Part shown: positions 27,905 to 37,177 of the stretch, piece after piece
How the letters are laid out: each line of letters begins with the position of its first letter
Numbering within the stretch: position 1 is the stretch's first letter
NCBI RefSeq assembly: GCF_013369335.1
Contig: NZ_SZQJ01000003.1
Location: 124,001-188,000, forward strand
DNA: 64,000 nt
Source: Vibrio sp. JPW-9-11-11
GTDB lineage: Bacteria; Pseudomonadota; Gammaproteobacteria; Enterobacterales; Vibrionaceae
Reading direction: 5' to 3'
Position numbers and translations under genes: made by a program
Notes under the pieces: model-generated
Seen by the model: only the letters and a program-made list of their open reading frames with translations
Told to the model about the DNA's origin: nothing
Databases searched by the model: none

Positions 27905-30900
27905 TTAACTGGTAAGTAAATGCTGAAGCTTATCGCGCATCGCCTCGATGTGCGAACGCTCTGGGCTTTGTTCGTTACAGTGCTCTAAGATGTAGTCCAG
28001 TGAACTCAATACCGTGCGCCAGCGCGGTGTTTTAGGCAGAGTTTCCAGACGTAGATACTTATCTAGCGTGCGAGTTTGCAAGGTGCTGCGGTCAAGGTAA
28101 ACGCGCCACAAACCACTTTGTTCGGCAAACGCAAACTTGGTCTGCCCTGTGACTGACTCCCAGTAAGTCAGAGCGCTGGTCATCGCTTCGACCAGTACCT
28201 CACGCATCACATCCTGCTTCGACTTATTGTCCCCGGCTACTTTGTCTGCAAGGCGAGTAAACTCACCACCGAGCTCTTTGAGCTCTTGAAGTTTGGCTCT
28301 GTCCCCCTCAAACGCAAAGCTGGAGAGTGCCTCTATCGCGGTTTCAAGGTTATTGATGCGAGTCACATTGACCCCACCACCGACGTTAAAGATATACATA
28401 AAACGCAATCCAGATTCAGGCGGGAGCCTTAATATATCGGCCGACAGATGTTGTCTCACATCATCAACATAAATGTCTATCTTGCCGCAATAGTGCTCTT
28501 GCTCAACCTTCAAATATTTGGGCGCAATGATTTCGTCGGCACTTGAACGCTTGAGCTGTTCAGCTGAGCGTCTGAATAGTTTCGATGCCGCTTCATTGGC
28601 AAAGCGAATCTTATTGTCTTCGCGTACGCAAATAATGGCTTCTGGCGCGGTCTCTAGCTGTTCTAATAATCGCCCTTGAGTTTCAAGTAAACTTGCTTCG
28701 ACCATCGCTCGTTGCTTGAGTTCTTGTTGCAGTTGTTGGTTTTCAATCCGCCTTAGCTCGGCTTGGCTTGCTGTCAGGTGGGCACGAATACGCGCCGCCA
28801 ACTCCTGCTTGTTAAATGGCTTCGACAGATAATCGTTGGCGCCCACGTTAAACCCTCGTAACCGATCATCCGTTTGATTAAGAGCGGTCAGCATGATGAC
28901 AGGGAGCTGGGCGTGGTCGTGTTGTTGGCGGAGCGTTTCACACACTTGATAGCCGCTCATTCCTGGCATCATAATATCGAGCAACACCAGTGCGGGTTTT
29001 TCGCTCTTGACGGCTTCCAGTGCTTCGTGGCCGTCTTTGGCTGTGCGCACGCGATAGCCTTCGATGCGTAAGAAACTGTCTAGCACACGTAAGTTAACGG
29101 GTTCGTCGTCGACAACCAGCAATAATGGGCCATCACTGTTCTCGGGTAAGTTAGTCGGCTCCTCAAGTTCGAGCTCGTTATTATCGGGCGCTTTAAAGTG
29201 TGGAGCATCGTAGTGGTAATGATTGGCTGCTTTTATTTGCTCATCATTCGCCAGTGGTAAAGTAAAGCTAAAGGTTGTGCCCACCATTGGTTGGCTGCTG
29301 ACGTACAAAGAGCCGTGCATCAGTTCGATAAGTTGGCGGCTGATGGACAAGCCTAAACCGGCACCTTGTCGATATCGACTCGAATCGCTACCTGCTTGGA
29401 TCAAAGGTTCAAAAATATGTTCGAGTTGATCGGCGGGAATACCTTGACCGGTATCAACGACTTGCACACGAACATTGTCATCGACTACGCCAGCAGAGAT
29501 AACGATTTTACCCTCACTGGTGTACTTGATCGCATTGCCCACAAGATTATACAGCACCTGTTCAAGTCGCTGCGGATCAGCGCAAACCCAAACTGGATCA
29601 TTTGGCACTTGGTTGATGATACGAATAGGTTTGTTACCCAGTAGGTGCGACGAAAGCTCGAGGACTAATCGGGTCGAGCCAGCCAGGTCGACGGCGCATG
29701 TTTCAATATCTAAGTTGCCATAACGCATTTTATGGTAATCAAGCAGGTCATCGACCAATGTGGCTAGGCGTTGACCGCTGTTGATAATGATATCGAGTTG
29801 ATATTTTTGTTCGGCGGTAATGGGGCCGTTGGCGCCAGAAACCAACGCCTCGGCGATACCAACCATGCCATGCAGTGGAGTGCGCAGTTCGTGCGAGGTT
29901 GTGGCAAGGAATTCATCTTTAAGCTTGTTGGCTAATTGGAGCTCATCGTTTTGCTTTTGGATGAGTTTGATGTTGCTCTCAAGCTCTTCGTTTTGCTGCT
30001 TGATCAATAAAATCTTTTCGCGGATCGAGCGTTGCATACGTTCGAAACTGACGGCAAGGCGACCAATCTCATCCTTACGCTGAGTGTTGATCATATCGGC
30101 ATCGAGATCACCGGCCGAGACTTTCTCTGCTGCCCAAGTGAGTTTCAATAGCGGTGAAGTGATGAAGTTAGACAAGTAGTGTGAAGCCATCACCACCAGC
30201 AAGATCGCGGTGAGCATGGCGAAAATAAACAGTGTCTCCAACTGATGAACACGAGCAAACGCGACCTTCTCAGGGACTTCGACCACGATGGCCCAATTAA
30301 TACTTTTGACCGAAACTGGGCTGTAGGCGGCGATAATAGACTCATTCTCGGCGTTAGAGTATGTGCCGACGTCGGTTAATCCTGATAAGGCTAAATCGAT
30401 GACGGTTTTACTTTTATCAATATCCGATTGTTGGTAGGCCAGAGAGCGAGATAGATGATCACTACCGACTAAAAGTGTACGTCTTGGGTTGTTGGGATCG
30501 TCGGCAATCAGTTTGGTAATGCCATTGTTGGGTAAACGAAACAGCGCGTAACTGTGCAAGTAGCCTTGCTGAATAATGGGCGCGCCAAGCCAAGCGACCG
30601 ATTTACCGTCTTGGGGGGAGAAATCCGACACCACTACTGGCGTAAAGTCTTCGTTGGTTTTGCGTTTCTCGTTGACAAGATTACGCAGCTTGAGGAAGGT
30701 TTGTCCTAGATTGTCGTCTTTGTAACGACCAGATAGTAGGTTAGTGCCGAAGTAATCATGCTTATAAATCGAATAAGTGACGTTGCCTTCTCGGTCGACC
30801 AGCAGCACATCATTAAAGTCGGAGCGTTTCAGCAGTTCTAAATAAGCCCAATGGTAGCGTTTGTGCAACAAACGGTAGCGCTCAGTGCCATTGAACACAC

Positions 30901-31294
30901 TCGACTGAGGTAAGATGGAGGTCTTAATTTGGTCACCAGAGCCTTGAATGTAGCGCTGCTGCGCATTTGCTCGAGCTTGCTCTATATCCAACCCTAAGTT
31001 TTGGAATGCGTTCACTAAACCGTAAAAGCGACCACCACTGGCGTAGGCAAGTTCAGAGCGTACGAATCCCATCACTTCAGACTCTTTGGCATATAAGTAG
31101 TCGATCACTTGTTGCTGCTTACTGTCTCGAACGGAAACAAGGTGCGAAGTACTCTGTTCTTGAAGATCTTTGGTGTGGGACTGTAAGAAAAAGATCGCAA
31201 TCACGGTCAGTGGCGTGATGCTCAATACCAAAAACGCCAACATTAACGTATTTTGCAGGCGTTTAAATTTCTGCTTTCGATACAACTTAAACAT
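27905..31294 (-). CDS. chiS: Hybrid sensor kinase ChiS, regulator of chitin utilisation
   Basis: 1129 residues, the same length as I recall for V. cholerae ChiS. Order: helix near 16-38, periplasmic sensor domain to about 350, second helix about 352-372, HAMP, coiled coil (ESNIKLIQKQNDELQ), HisKA with His468 in SHELRTPLHG, HATPase (NLVGNAIKYT, DTGQGIP, GAGLGLSISRQL), receiver with Asp773 in LLDIMMPG, a Gln-rich linker, a PAS-like part, and a C-terminal region of about 200 residues. In V. cholerae that last part binds DNA directly, so ChiS is a one-protein membrane-bound transcription activator. It lies upstream of the operon it controls. Cognate input is chitin-oligosaccharide-loaded CBP. Confidence 0.94.
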   Translation of the reverse strand: MFKLYRKQKFKRLQNTLMLAFLVLSITPLTVIAIFFLQSHTKDLQEQSTSHLVSVRDSKQQQVIDYLYAKESEVMGFVRSELAYASGGRFYGLVNAFQNLGLDIEQARANAQQRYIQGSGDQIKTSILPQSSVFNGTERYRLLHKRYHWAYLELLKRSDFNDVLLVDREGNVTYSIYKHDYFGTNLLSGRYKDDNLGQTFLKLRNLVNEKRKTNEDFTPVVVSDFSPQDGKSVAWLGAPIIQQGYLHSYALFRLPNNGITKLIADDPNNPRRTLLVGSDHLSRSLAYQQSDIDKSKTVIDLALSGLTDVGTYSNAENESIIAAYSPVSVKSINWAIVVEVPEKVAFARVHQLETLFIFAMLTAILLVVMASHYLSNFITSPLLKLTWAAEKVSAGDLDADMINTQRKDEIGRLAVSFERMQRSIREKILLIKQQNEELESNIKLIQKQNDELQLANKLKDEFLATTSHELRTPLHGMVGIAEALVSGANGPITAEQKYQLDIIINSGQRLATLVDDLLDYHKMRYGNLDIETCAVDLAGSTRLVLELSSHLLGNKPIRIINQVPNDPVWVCADPQRLEQVLYNLVGNAIKYTSEGKIVISAGVVDDNVRVQVVDTGQGIPADQLEHIFEPLIQAGSDSSRYRQGAGLGLSISRQLIELMHGSLYVSSQPMVGTTFSFTLPLANDEQIKAANHYHYDAPHFKAPDNNELELEEPTNLPENSDGPLLLVVDDEPVNLRVLDSFLRIEGYRVRTAKDGHEALEAVKSEKPALVLLDIMMPGMSGYQVCETLRQQHDHAQLPVIMLTALNQTDDRLRGFNVGANDYLSKPFNKQELAARIRAHLTASQAELRRIENQQLQQELKQRAMVEASLLETQGRLLEQLETAPEAIICVREDNKIRFANEAASKLFRRSAEQLKRSSADEIIAPKYLKVEQEHYCGKIDIYVDDVRQHLSADILRLPPESGLRFMYIFNVGGGVNVTRINNLETAIEALSSFAFEGDRAKLQELKELGGEFTRLADKVAGDNKSKQDVMREVLVEAMTSALTYWESVTGQTKFAFAEQSGLWRVYLDRSTLQTRTLDKYLRLETLPKTPRWRTVLSSLDYILEHCNEQSPERSHIEAMRDKLQHLLTS

Positions 31295-31503
31295 GATTTC
31301 TATAGACTTTCCGTGCGAATGCGGCTCACAAGAGCGTTTTCACGCCAGTAAGCAAGACAAAAACGTTATTTTCTAACCTGACAAAATTAACGAGTTTTTT
31401 TACTTTGACAAGTAAGTTGCAAGGAAAGCGTGCAGGAAGGCGCAGTTTTGGCGAACTTTGCGGGGTTTGTACTCAAAGCTCGCCAAAGTAACACGCTAAA
31501 GCG

Positions 31504-32526
31504 TTATTTTTTTGCGTGGTAAATGGTGAATTTGTTGGTCTTATTTAGCGTCTCACAATTACTGTAGGCTTGCTCAATAATGGGAGGGTATTTAAGAAAA
31601 CTGTTGGCAACGATAAAGAGCTCTCCTTGCGCCGATTGATGGCTAGGGCCTTGTGCCAATAGGGTCTCTGTTGCGCTGTAACTGGTGTCTAGGCCAGAGT
31701 GAAAAGGTGGATTGCTAATTATGTAGTCGTAGTCTCGGCTGGTATCTGAGTAAATATCAGAAGCAAACACCTGAGCATGTAGACCGTTGGCCGCTAAGGT
31801 AGCGCGACTTGATTCGACGGCGAGAGCGCTAATGTCGCACATTTCGAGTTCGATACCGGGGTTAAGTAGAGCAAGCACAGAACCAATCACGCCAGCACCA
31901 CAGCCAAAGTCGAGCACTTTGCCGGATAGGGACGGTAAGGTATCGAGCAACAACTGACTACCAATATCAAACTCGCCATGACTAAAGACGCCAGGGAGAC
32001 TTTTAATCGTCAGTGTTGAGCCTCGATAATTCACGATATAGGTTTTAAACCACTCGGTCAGGCTGAAGCGCTCTGGAGCGTGGTGACATACCCCCCAGTA
32101 AAAGGAGCAGCGGCGCGCAGAGTCGTATTTGGTGATAGGGCCATAAGGCTTAAACATTTTTTCAATGCTTTTTATCCCGGAGCGATTTTCGCCGACAACG
32201 ACAATTTCAGTGTTTTCTCCTAGCTTGGCCATTAGCATCGCGAGTAGGTATTCGGCTTCCGCTTTCGCTTTGGGCCAGTACAGCAGCACCATATCGGCTT
32301 GAGTCGTTTGATCAAACTCAGCACCGAACACAATGCTGATTTGAGTGTGCGTTTGCAACTGGCGGTGGTACCCATAATTGGTGGTAAACACGGTCACCGA
32401 CTGACAGTGTTGCGCTAACTCGACAGGAAAGAGATCTTCAACTTCACCTGCAACGAGTACATGCTTGTCGGCAAAATAGTCCAGTTGTCTTTGCGCAATT
32501 TGGCTAGGGGCGATATAGGCAGACAT
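31504..32526 (-). CDS. rsmC: 16S rRNA m2G1207 methyltransferase RsmC
   Basis: Methylates guanine 1207 of 16S rRNA from S-adenosylmethionine. 340 residues from ATG 32526, chosen over the upstream in-frame start because the protein then begins [15 protein letters not shown] as in the family and GAGG lies nine bases upstream. N-terminal pseudo-methyltransferase domain, then the catalytic domain with [12 protein letters not shown] (SAM-binding) and the base-flipping SNPPFHSG motif. It ends 209 bases from chiS. The gene upstream on this strand is the PerM-type protein, 69 bases away. Confidence 0.93.
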   Translation of the reverse strand: MSAYIAPSQIAQRQLDYFADKHVLVAGEVEDLFPVELAQHCQSVTVFTTNYGYHRQLQTHTQISIVFGAEFDQTTQADMVLLYWPKAKAEAEYLLAMLMAKLGENTEIVVVGENRSGIKSIEKMFKPYGPITKYDSARRCSFYWGVCHHAPERFSLTEWFKTYIVNYRGSTLTIKSLPGVFSHGEFDIGSQLLLDTLPSLSGKVLDFGCGAGVIGSVLALLNPGIELEMCDISALAVESSRATLAANGLHAQVFASDIYSDTSRDYDYIISNPPFHSGLDTSYSATETLLAQGPSHQSAQGELFIVANSFLKYPPIIEQAYSNCETLNKTNKFTIYHAKK

Positions 32527-32595
32527 AAAAGCCTCAGTGTAAAAATCCGAGTGGGGATTCTCGCACAATCCCCGCTGGTCATAAACAGTTAGTGA

Positions 32596-33681
32596 TTAAC
32601 TGCGATCTTGTTGGTCTAGAAAGCCTTTAAACTCTTCTTCGTAAATGTTGAATAACACTATGGTGATGGCAAAAATCAATGGACCGTAAATAAGGCCGAT
32701 AAGGCCAAATAAGTGTAAACCGCCGAGCAAGGAGAAGAAGATCATCAAAGTATTCATCCCCGCACTCCCTTGCATCAATAGAGGACGCAGTAAGTTATCG
32801 ATTGACCCGACGATCACGATACTCCAAATGGCGAGGAAAATGGCCCAAGTGGTATCGCCAATTAAAAACAGGTAGATGGTCGCGGGGATCCAGATAAGGG
32901 CGGTGCCGACCACAGGAATAAACGAGGCAAAGCCCATCATGGTTCCCCAAAATAGCCCAGGGAAACCGGCGATCCACATGCCGATACCGCCAGCAAAACC
33001 TTGGGCGATTGCGGTCAAAAACGATCCCATTACCGCGGATTTCGACACTTGTTCGATCTCTTCGAGTAGTTTGTCCTCTTGGCTACGCGATAGTGGCAGA
33101 ATATGACGCATCGCGCTGATGATCTTGTCGTGATCTCTCAACAAGAAAAACAGTACAAACAGCATCAAGAAGAAGTTGATCAAGAAGTTGGTCGCATCGC
33201 CCAGTATTTTGGCGCTAATGCCCACGAGGTTGGTGCCAAATGAGGTGGCAAACTGACCGATTTTTTGTGCGATCTCTTGTGGTTCAATCGTGTCAAACGG
33301 TAGATAAGTATTGATCAGTGAGAGTCCTTTGACGACCCAGGGATGCGCGAACAGAGTTTGGATCCCGCCGTGCGTGACCCACTGATAGACGTTCTGTGAG
33401 AAGTTGGAACCCTGCTGAACGATGGCGGCAAACACAAACAACAAAGGGACCACAATGATAAACGTCAGCACAATACAGGAAAGCAGTGACGCGATATTGG
33501 CGTGTTTGGGTAGCGCTCGTTCAATCCATTGATGGATCGGAAACATCAGCAGCGAAATAATAAACGCCATCACAATGGAGTTAATATAGGGTTCGATCAG
33601 TAGAAAGCAGGTAAAAGCCGCTGCGATGAGAGCCACGACGAGTACCCAATGGCTTGAAGTGATTTTAACTTTGTTTGACAC
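32596..33681 (-). CDS. AI-2E family (PerM/YdiK-type) membrane protein
   Basis: 361 residues with about eight hydrophobic segments: two near the N-terminus (11-50), one near 60-85, and a cluster between 150 and 340. The FPIHQWIERALPKH segment, GFAGGIGMWIAGFPGLFWG and the C-terminal GLIGLIYGPLIFAI are typical of this family. Members have been linked to autoinducer-2 export, permease-like functions or sodium-proton antiport, so the substrate is unknown here. Likely co-transcribed with rsmC. A small stem (CAGTTA / TAACTG) covers its stop codon. Confidence 0.85.
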   Translation of the reverse strand: MSNKVKITSSHWVLVVALIAAAFTCFLLIEPYINSIVMAFIISLLMFPIHQWIERALPKHANIASLLSCIVLTFIIVVPLLFVFAAIVQQGSNFSQNVYQWVTHGGIQTLFAHPWVVKGLSLINTYLPFDTIEPQEIAQKIGQFATSFGTNLVGISAKILGDATNFLINFFLMLFVLFFLLRDHDKIISAMRHILPLSRSQEDKLLEEIEQVSKSAVMGSFLTAIAQGFAGGIGMWIAGFPGLFWGTMMGFASFIPVVGTALIWIPATIYLFLIGDTTWAIFLAIWSIVIVGSIDNLLRPLLMQGSAGMNTLMIFFSLLGGLHLFGLIGLIYGPLIFAITIVLFNIYEEEFKGFLDQQDRS

Positions 33682-33713
33682 AAGCGTTGTCCCAGTGTTT
33701 GACCATATTTGCG

Positions 33714-33719
33714 TATAAT
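33714..33719 (+). promoter_or_regulatory. -10 element of the small membrane protein gene
   Basis: A perfect TATAAT, 61 bases before the GTG start of the 39-codon gene. The -35 region (33691-33696, CCCAGT) is poor, so the promoter may need an activator. Confidence 0.45.
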
Positions 33720-33779
33720 GGCGTCAAACCGTCGAGACATCAACGCAAAATCAAAAAGTTAACTTAGGGAGAACACAGA

Positions 33780-33899
33780 GTGGGCTGTTGCAACAAAGAG
33801 AGGCCGTGCCAAGGACAATCTAAGCCAAGGGCGCGTATCCCTTGGTTTGCTATATGTGTCGCGCTGTTAGTCGTAATGGTCGTGTTCAACTGGCGCTAA
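33780..33899 (+). CDS. Small cysteine-rich single-pass membrane protein (39 aa)
   Basis: Short gene beginning at GTG 33780, with AGGGAGA eight bases upstream. The predicted protein has a cytoplasmic-looking polar half with Cys-Cys at 3-4 and a third cysteine at 10 (MGCCNKERPCQG), a basic KPRAR patch, and one membrane helix (about 20-36) ending FNWR. It has its own TATAAT, ribosome-binding site and terminator, which argues for a real gene. It lies between divergent perM and convergent hemL. I do not recognise a family. N-terminal cysteines suggest metal binding or a redox role, but that is a guess. Confidence 0.7.
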   Translation: MGCCNKERPCQGQSKPRARIPWFAICVALLVVMVVFNWR

Positions 33900-33930
33900 A
33901 AAAAGGCTGCACTGAGCAGCCTTTTAATCT
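33898..33930. terminator. Bidirectional terminator, small gene / hemL
   Basis: AAAAGGCTGC / GCAGCCTTTT perfect 10-bp stem with loop ACTGA, A-rich on the left and T-rich on the right. It serves the 39-codon gene on the plus strand and hemL on the minus strand. Confidence 0.87.
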
Positions 33931-33939
33931 GATGTGGGC

Positions 33940-35232
33940 TTAGGCTTCGTTAGCGAGGATAGCAAAACAACGTTCTGCCGCTTCCAGTGTTGCGTCAATC
34001 TCTTTACTGCCATGGGCAAGTGAGGTGAAGCTGGCTTCGAAAGCCGATGGAGCTAGGTAGACACCGTGCTCAAGCATCAAATGGAAGAAGCGTTTAAAAC
34101 GTTCGATATCGCATTTCGTGACGTCTTCATAACGAGTAACGGTTTCTTGTTCAGTAAAGAAGAAGCCGAACATGCCACCCACTTGGTTGACAACCAATGG
34201 GATACCATGTTGTTCAGCCAGAGATTTGAATCCATCTGCTAACTGTTTGGTTTTAGACGCCAAGCGCTTCTCGTTGCCTTCCTCTTTTAGCAGGTTTAAA
34301 CACGCGTAGCCTGCGGCCATGGCCACAGGGTTACCAGACAAAGTACCAGCTTGGTAAACTGGGCCTGTTGGCGCGATGTACTGCATGACTTCTTTACAAC
34401 CACCAAAGGCGCCAACTGGCATACCACCGCCGATCACTTTACCAAGTGTGGTGAGGTCTGGCTTGATGTTGTAGTGACCTTGAGCACCGCCCAAAGCAAC
34501 GCGGAACCCCGTCATCACCTCGTCAAAAATTAACAGAGCGCCTTCTTCATCACAGAGTTGACGCAGGCCTTCATGGAAACCTTCTATTGGTGGAATACAG
34601 TTCATATTGCCAGCCACCGGCTCAACGATGATACAAGCAATGTCCCCTTTGTTGGCGGCAAACAGCTCACGAACCGAATCTAAATCGTTGAAGGTTGCTG
34701 TTAGTGTGTACTTGGCAAAATCAGCAGGAACGCCAGGAGAACTTGGCTGGCCGAGCGTGAGTGCGCCTGAGCCTGCTTTAACCAGCAAGCTATCAGCGTG
34801 GCCGTGGTAACAACCTTCGAATTTGATGATTTTGTCGCGGCCAGTGTAACCACGCGCAAGACGAATCGCGCTCATGGTAGCTTCAGTGCCCGAGCTCACC
34901 ATACGAATTTGCTCCATCGATGGAACCAGTTCTGAGACCAGTTCCGCCATCGCAATTTCCATCTCAGTGGGCGCGCCAAAACTGAGACCACGTTGAGCCG
35001 CATCGATAACCGCTTGACGAATGACCGCGTGGTTATGACCAAGAATCATGGGGCCCCATGAGCCGACGTAATCGATATACGCTTTGCCATCAGCATCAAA
35101 GATAAGTGGGCCGTCGGCACGTTCGATAAAGATAGGTGCGCCGCCTACGCCGTTAAAAGCACGAACTGGCGAGTTGACACCGCCGGGAATCGTTTGTTGT
35201 GCTTTTTCAAATAAGTCTGCTGATTTGGTCAT
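33940..35232 (-). CDS. hemL: Glutamate-1-semialdehyde 2,1-aminomutase
   Basis: PLP enzyme of the C5 pathway that makes 5-aminolevulinate for haem. 430 residues from ATG 35232 ([26 protein letters not shown]), with AGAGG seven bases upstream; an in-frame start ten codons earlier is not supported by the family. The PLP lysine is Lys265 in [12 protein letters not shown], the same number as in E. coli. FDEVMTGFR and [16 protein letters not shown] are also diagnostic. Divergent from erpA with 255 bases between them. Confidence 0.97.
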   Translation of the reverse strand: MTKSADLFEKAQQTIPGGVNSPVRAFNGVGGAPIFIERADGPLIFDADGKAYIDYVGSWGPMILGHNHAVIRQAVIDAAQRGLSFGAPTEMEIAMAELVSELVPSMEQIRMVSSGTEATMSAIRLARGYTGRDKIIKFEGCYHGHADSLLVKAGSGALTLGQPSSPGVPADFAKYTLTATFNDLDSVRELFAANKGDIACIIVEPVAGNMNCIPPIEGFHEGLRQLCDEEGALLIFDEVMTGFRVALGGAQGHYNIKPDLTTLGKVIGGGMPVGAFGGCKEVMQYIAPTGPVYQAGTLSGNPVAMAAGYACLNLLKEEGNEKRLASKTKQLADGFKSLAEQHGIPLVVNQVGGMFGFFFTEQETVTRYEDVTKCDIERFKRFFHLMLEHGVYLAPSAFEASFTSLAHGSKEIDATLEAAERCFAILANEA

Positions 35233-35487
35233 GGGATATCCTCTTTTGATTGCTCGGACCAATTTTGGAAGGCATTGTACCTGCCGAACTCACTCGAATA
35301 AAACGCTTTGCGCCACATTCTGGACACTTTGCCCTGAGATATCGCTACATTGATGGAAAAAATCGCCACAATGCTGGCGAATACTTGAACGCTTCACTCA
35401 GGTATTAGATAATCCCCCTAATAGACTAATTAGGAAGCTTCAAATTGACGGGTTTGATTTGAAGATTGACGACTGAGAGAGGTCATC

Positions 35488-35829
35488 GTGAGCGAAGTAA
35501 ATATTCCTTTAACATTCTCTGATGCCGCGGCCCAACGCGTGGGCGCTTTAATTGCAGAAGAGGAAAATCCCAATTTGAAGTTGCGAGTGTACATCACTGG
35601 TGGCGGCTGTAGTGGTTTCCAATACGGTTTCACTTTCGATGAGAACGTTAATGAAGGCGACACCACCATCGTCAATAGTGGTGTCACTTTAGTGGTCGAC
35701 CCAATGAGTTTGCAGTACCTAGTCGGCGGCCAGGTTGACTATACAGAAGGCCTTGAAGGCTCACGCTTCTTTGTTAATAACCCGAATGCGACCACTACCT
35801 GTGGCTGCGGCGCCTCATTCAGCGTTTAA
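35488..35829 (+). CDS. erpA: Iron-sulfur cluster insertion protein ErpA
   Basis: A-type carrier that delivers Fe-S clusters to apoproteins (IspG/IspH among others). 113 residues with the three ligand cysteines Cys41 ([10 protein letters not shown]), Cys105 and Cys107 (TTCGCGASF). Start GTG at 35488 gives the family N-terminus [17 protein letters not shown], with GAGAGAGG upstream. A single gene with its own terminator. It is divergent from hemL, as in other vibrios. Confidence 0.96.
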   Translation: MSEVNIPLTFSDAAAQRVGALIAEEENPNLKLRVYITGGGCSGFQYGFTFDENVNEGDTTIVNSGVTLVVDPMSLQYLVGGQVDYTEGLEGSRFFVNNPNATTTCGCGASFSV

Positions 35830-35839
35830 TCTGCTTCAA

Positions 35840-35875
35840 CTAGGTTGCGGCCTACGCAGCCTAGCCTCTTTCCCC
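35840..35875 (+). terminator. erpA terminator
   Basis: CTAGGTTGCG / CGCAGCCTAG stem (one G-U pair) with loop GCCTA, followed by a pyrimidine-rich stretch (CCTCTTTCCCC) and not a clean T run, so moderate strength. Confidence 0.6.
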
Positions 35876-36087
35876 TCCCAGTTGATAACCCTAGTTTTAA
35901 TCCCTTCGCTGATTTGAGAAATACGCTAAATAGTTGGTCATATTAGTGTATTTTTAATTGATTAATTTATATCCTAGTTGCTCAAGTTTACTGCAGTGTT
36001 CAGTAAGCGCTCTATCTCTCGCCTTTGATTGGTTGGATTGCCAGCAAAAAATCGTTTTGACGCGAGGCAGATACACTAAGGATAGTT

Positions 36088-37167
36088 ATGGCTAGATTCT
36101 CCCCACTGCGCTTTATCGCGGTTAGACCTTATATCGTTTCTCTTTTTATTGTCGTTATGCTTACTGTCTGGCTTGGCATAGGAATGCTTAATGCCGATGA
36201 CACCCCCCCTGAGCATGGCAACGAAACCATTCCATTGGCGAAAGTTGCCTTTCGCACTTTCGTTGCCGAATCGACACATCAAACAATCGAACTCTATGGC
36301 CGTAGCGCGCCAAATAAACAAGCGCGGCTGGGGGCTGAAATAGCAGGTACCATAACAGCTCTTAAAGTCCAGAAAGGGGACTCGGTTAAAAAAGGCCAGG
36401 TGATCGCCCAGATAGATAAAGGCGATTTAGACATCCAACTGCAACGTGCTGAAGCGATGCTCAAAGTACGTTTACAAGAATATAAAGCGGCTCAGTCGTT
36501 GAAAAGTAAAGGGCTCCAAGGAGAAGTGGCGTTTACCAATGCCGAAGCGAGCTTAGTGGAAGCGCGAGCAATGGTTAGTAATGCTAAGCGTGCATTGGCA
36601 AATACTCAAGTGTTGGCGCCGTTTCCTGGTGTGGTCGATCATTTGTTTGTCGAAACGGGGGACTTTCTCGGTGTCGGCGATCCGGTCGCGACGCTACTCG
36701 ACTTAACTTACATTGTTATTGAAGCGGATGTCAGTGAACGCCATATTCAAGACTTACGCCTTAATCAACAAGCGAGCATCCGTTTTATCGATGGTCAGCA
36801 AGCTACGGGAACCGTGCGTTATATTTCACGTGTGTCATCGCCAGCGACCAACACCTTCCCGATCGAAATCGAACTGCCGAATCCTGAGCAGCGTGTCCCT
36901 GCGGGTATTAGTACCGAGGTGGCGCTGAACCTTAAAGATCGACTCGCGGTAAAAGTCACCCCTGCGATGCTAGCACTGAACGAGGCGGGCGATTTAGGGG
37001 TGAAAACACTGGTTGAAAACCGAGTGAAGTTTGTACCAATCAAGTTGGTCAAAGCAGAGCAAGACGGAGTGTGGCTAACCGGCTTGGGCGAGCGGGTCGA
37101 TATTATCACCACAGGGCAAGGCTTTGTTCGAGATGGCGATCCTGTCATCGCTCAAGCGCAGCAATAG
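36088..37167 (+). CDS. RND efflux periplasmic adaptor subunit
   Basis: Membrane-fusion protein of 359 residues. N-terminal anchor helix near 12-34; no lipoprotein cysteine, so it is an inner-membrane anchored type. The lipoyl halves flank a coiled hairpin: AEIAGTITALKVQKGDSVKKGQ near 88 and ANTQVLAPFPGVVDHLFVETGDFL near 170, followed by beta-barrel and membrane-proximal parts. It ends ten bases before the pump gene. No outer-membrane TolC-type gene is nearby, so a chromosomal TolC elsewhere is likely used. Substrate unknown. Confidence 0.92.
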   Translation: MARFSPLRFIAVRPYIVSLFIVVMLTVWLGIGMLNADDTPPEHGNETIPLAKVAFRTFVAESTHQTIELYGRSAPNKQARLGAEIAGTITALKVQKGDSVKKGQVIAQIDKGDLDIQLQRAEAMLKVRLQEYKAAQSLKSKGLQGEVAFTNAEASLVEARAMVSNAKRALANTQVLAPFPGVVDHLFVETGDFLGVGDPVATLLDLTYIVIEADVSERHIQDLRLNQQASIRFIDGQQATGTVRYISRVSSPATNTFPIEIELPNPEQRVPAGISTEVALNLKDRLAVKVTPAMLALNEAGDLGVKTLVENRVKFVPIKLVKAEQDGVWLTGLGERVDIITTGQGFVRDGDPVIAQAQQ

Positions 37168-37177
37168 GGGAGCGACG

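Noticed and set aside
31450..31484. rsmC terminator (GGCGA...TCGCC stem)
   Set aside because: The 11-pair stem with one wobble is real but no U tract follows on the minus strand; kept out as a terminator.
32526..32568. Upstream in-frame start of rsmC
   Set aside because: Residues [14 protein letters not shown] are unlike the family and have no ribosome-binding site; ATG 32526 fits.
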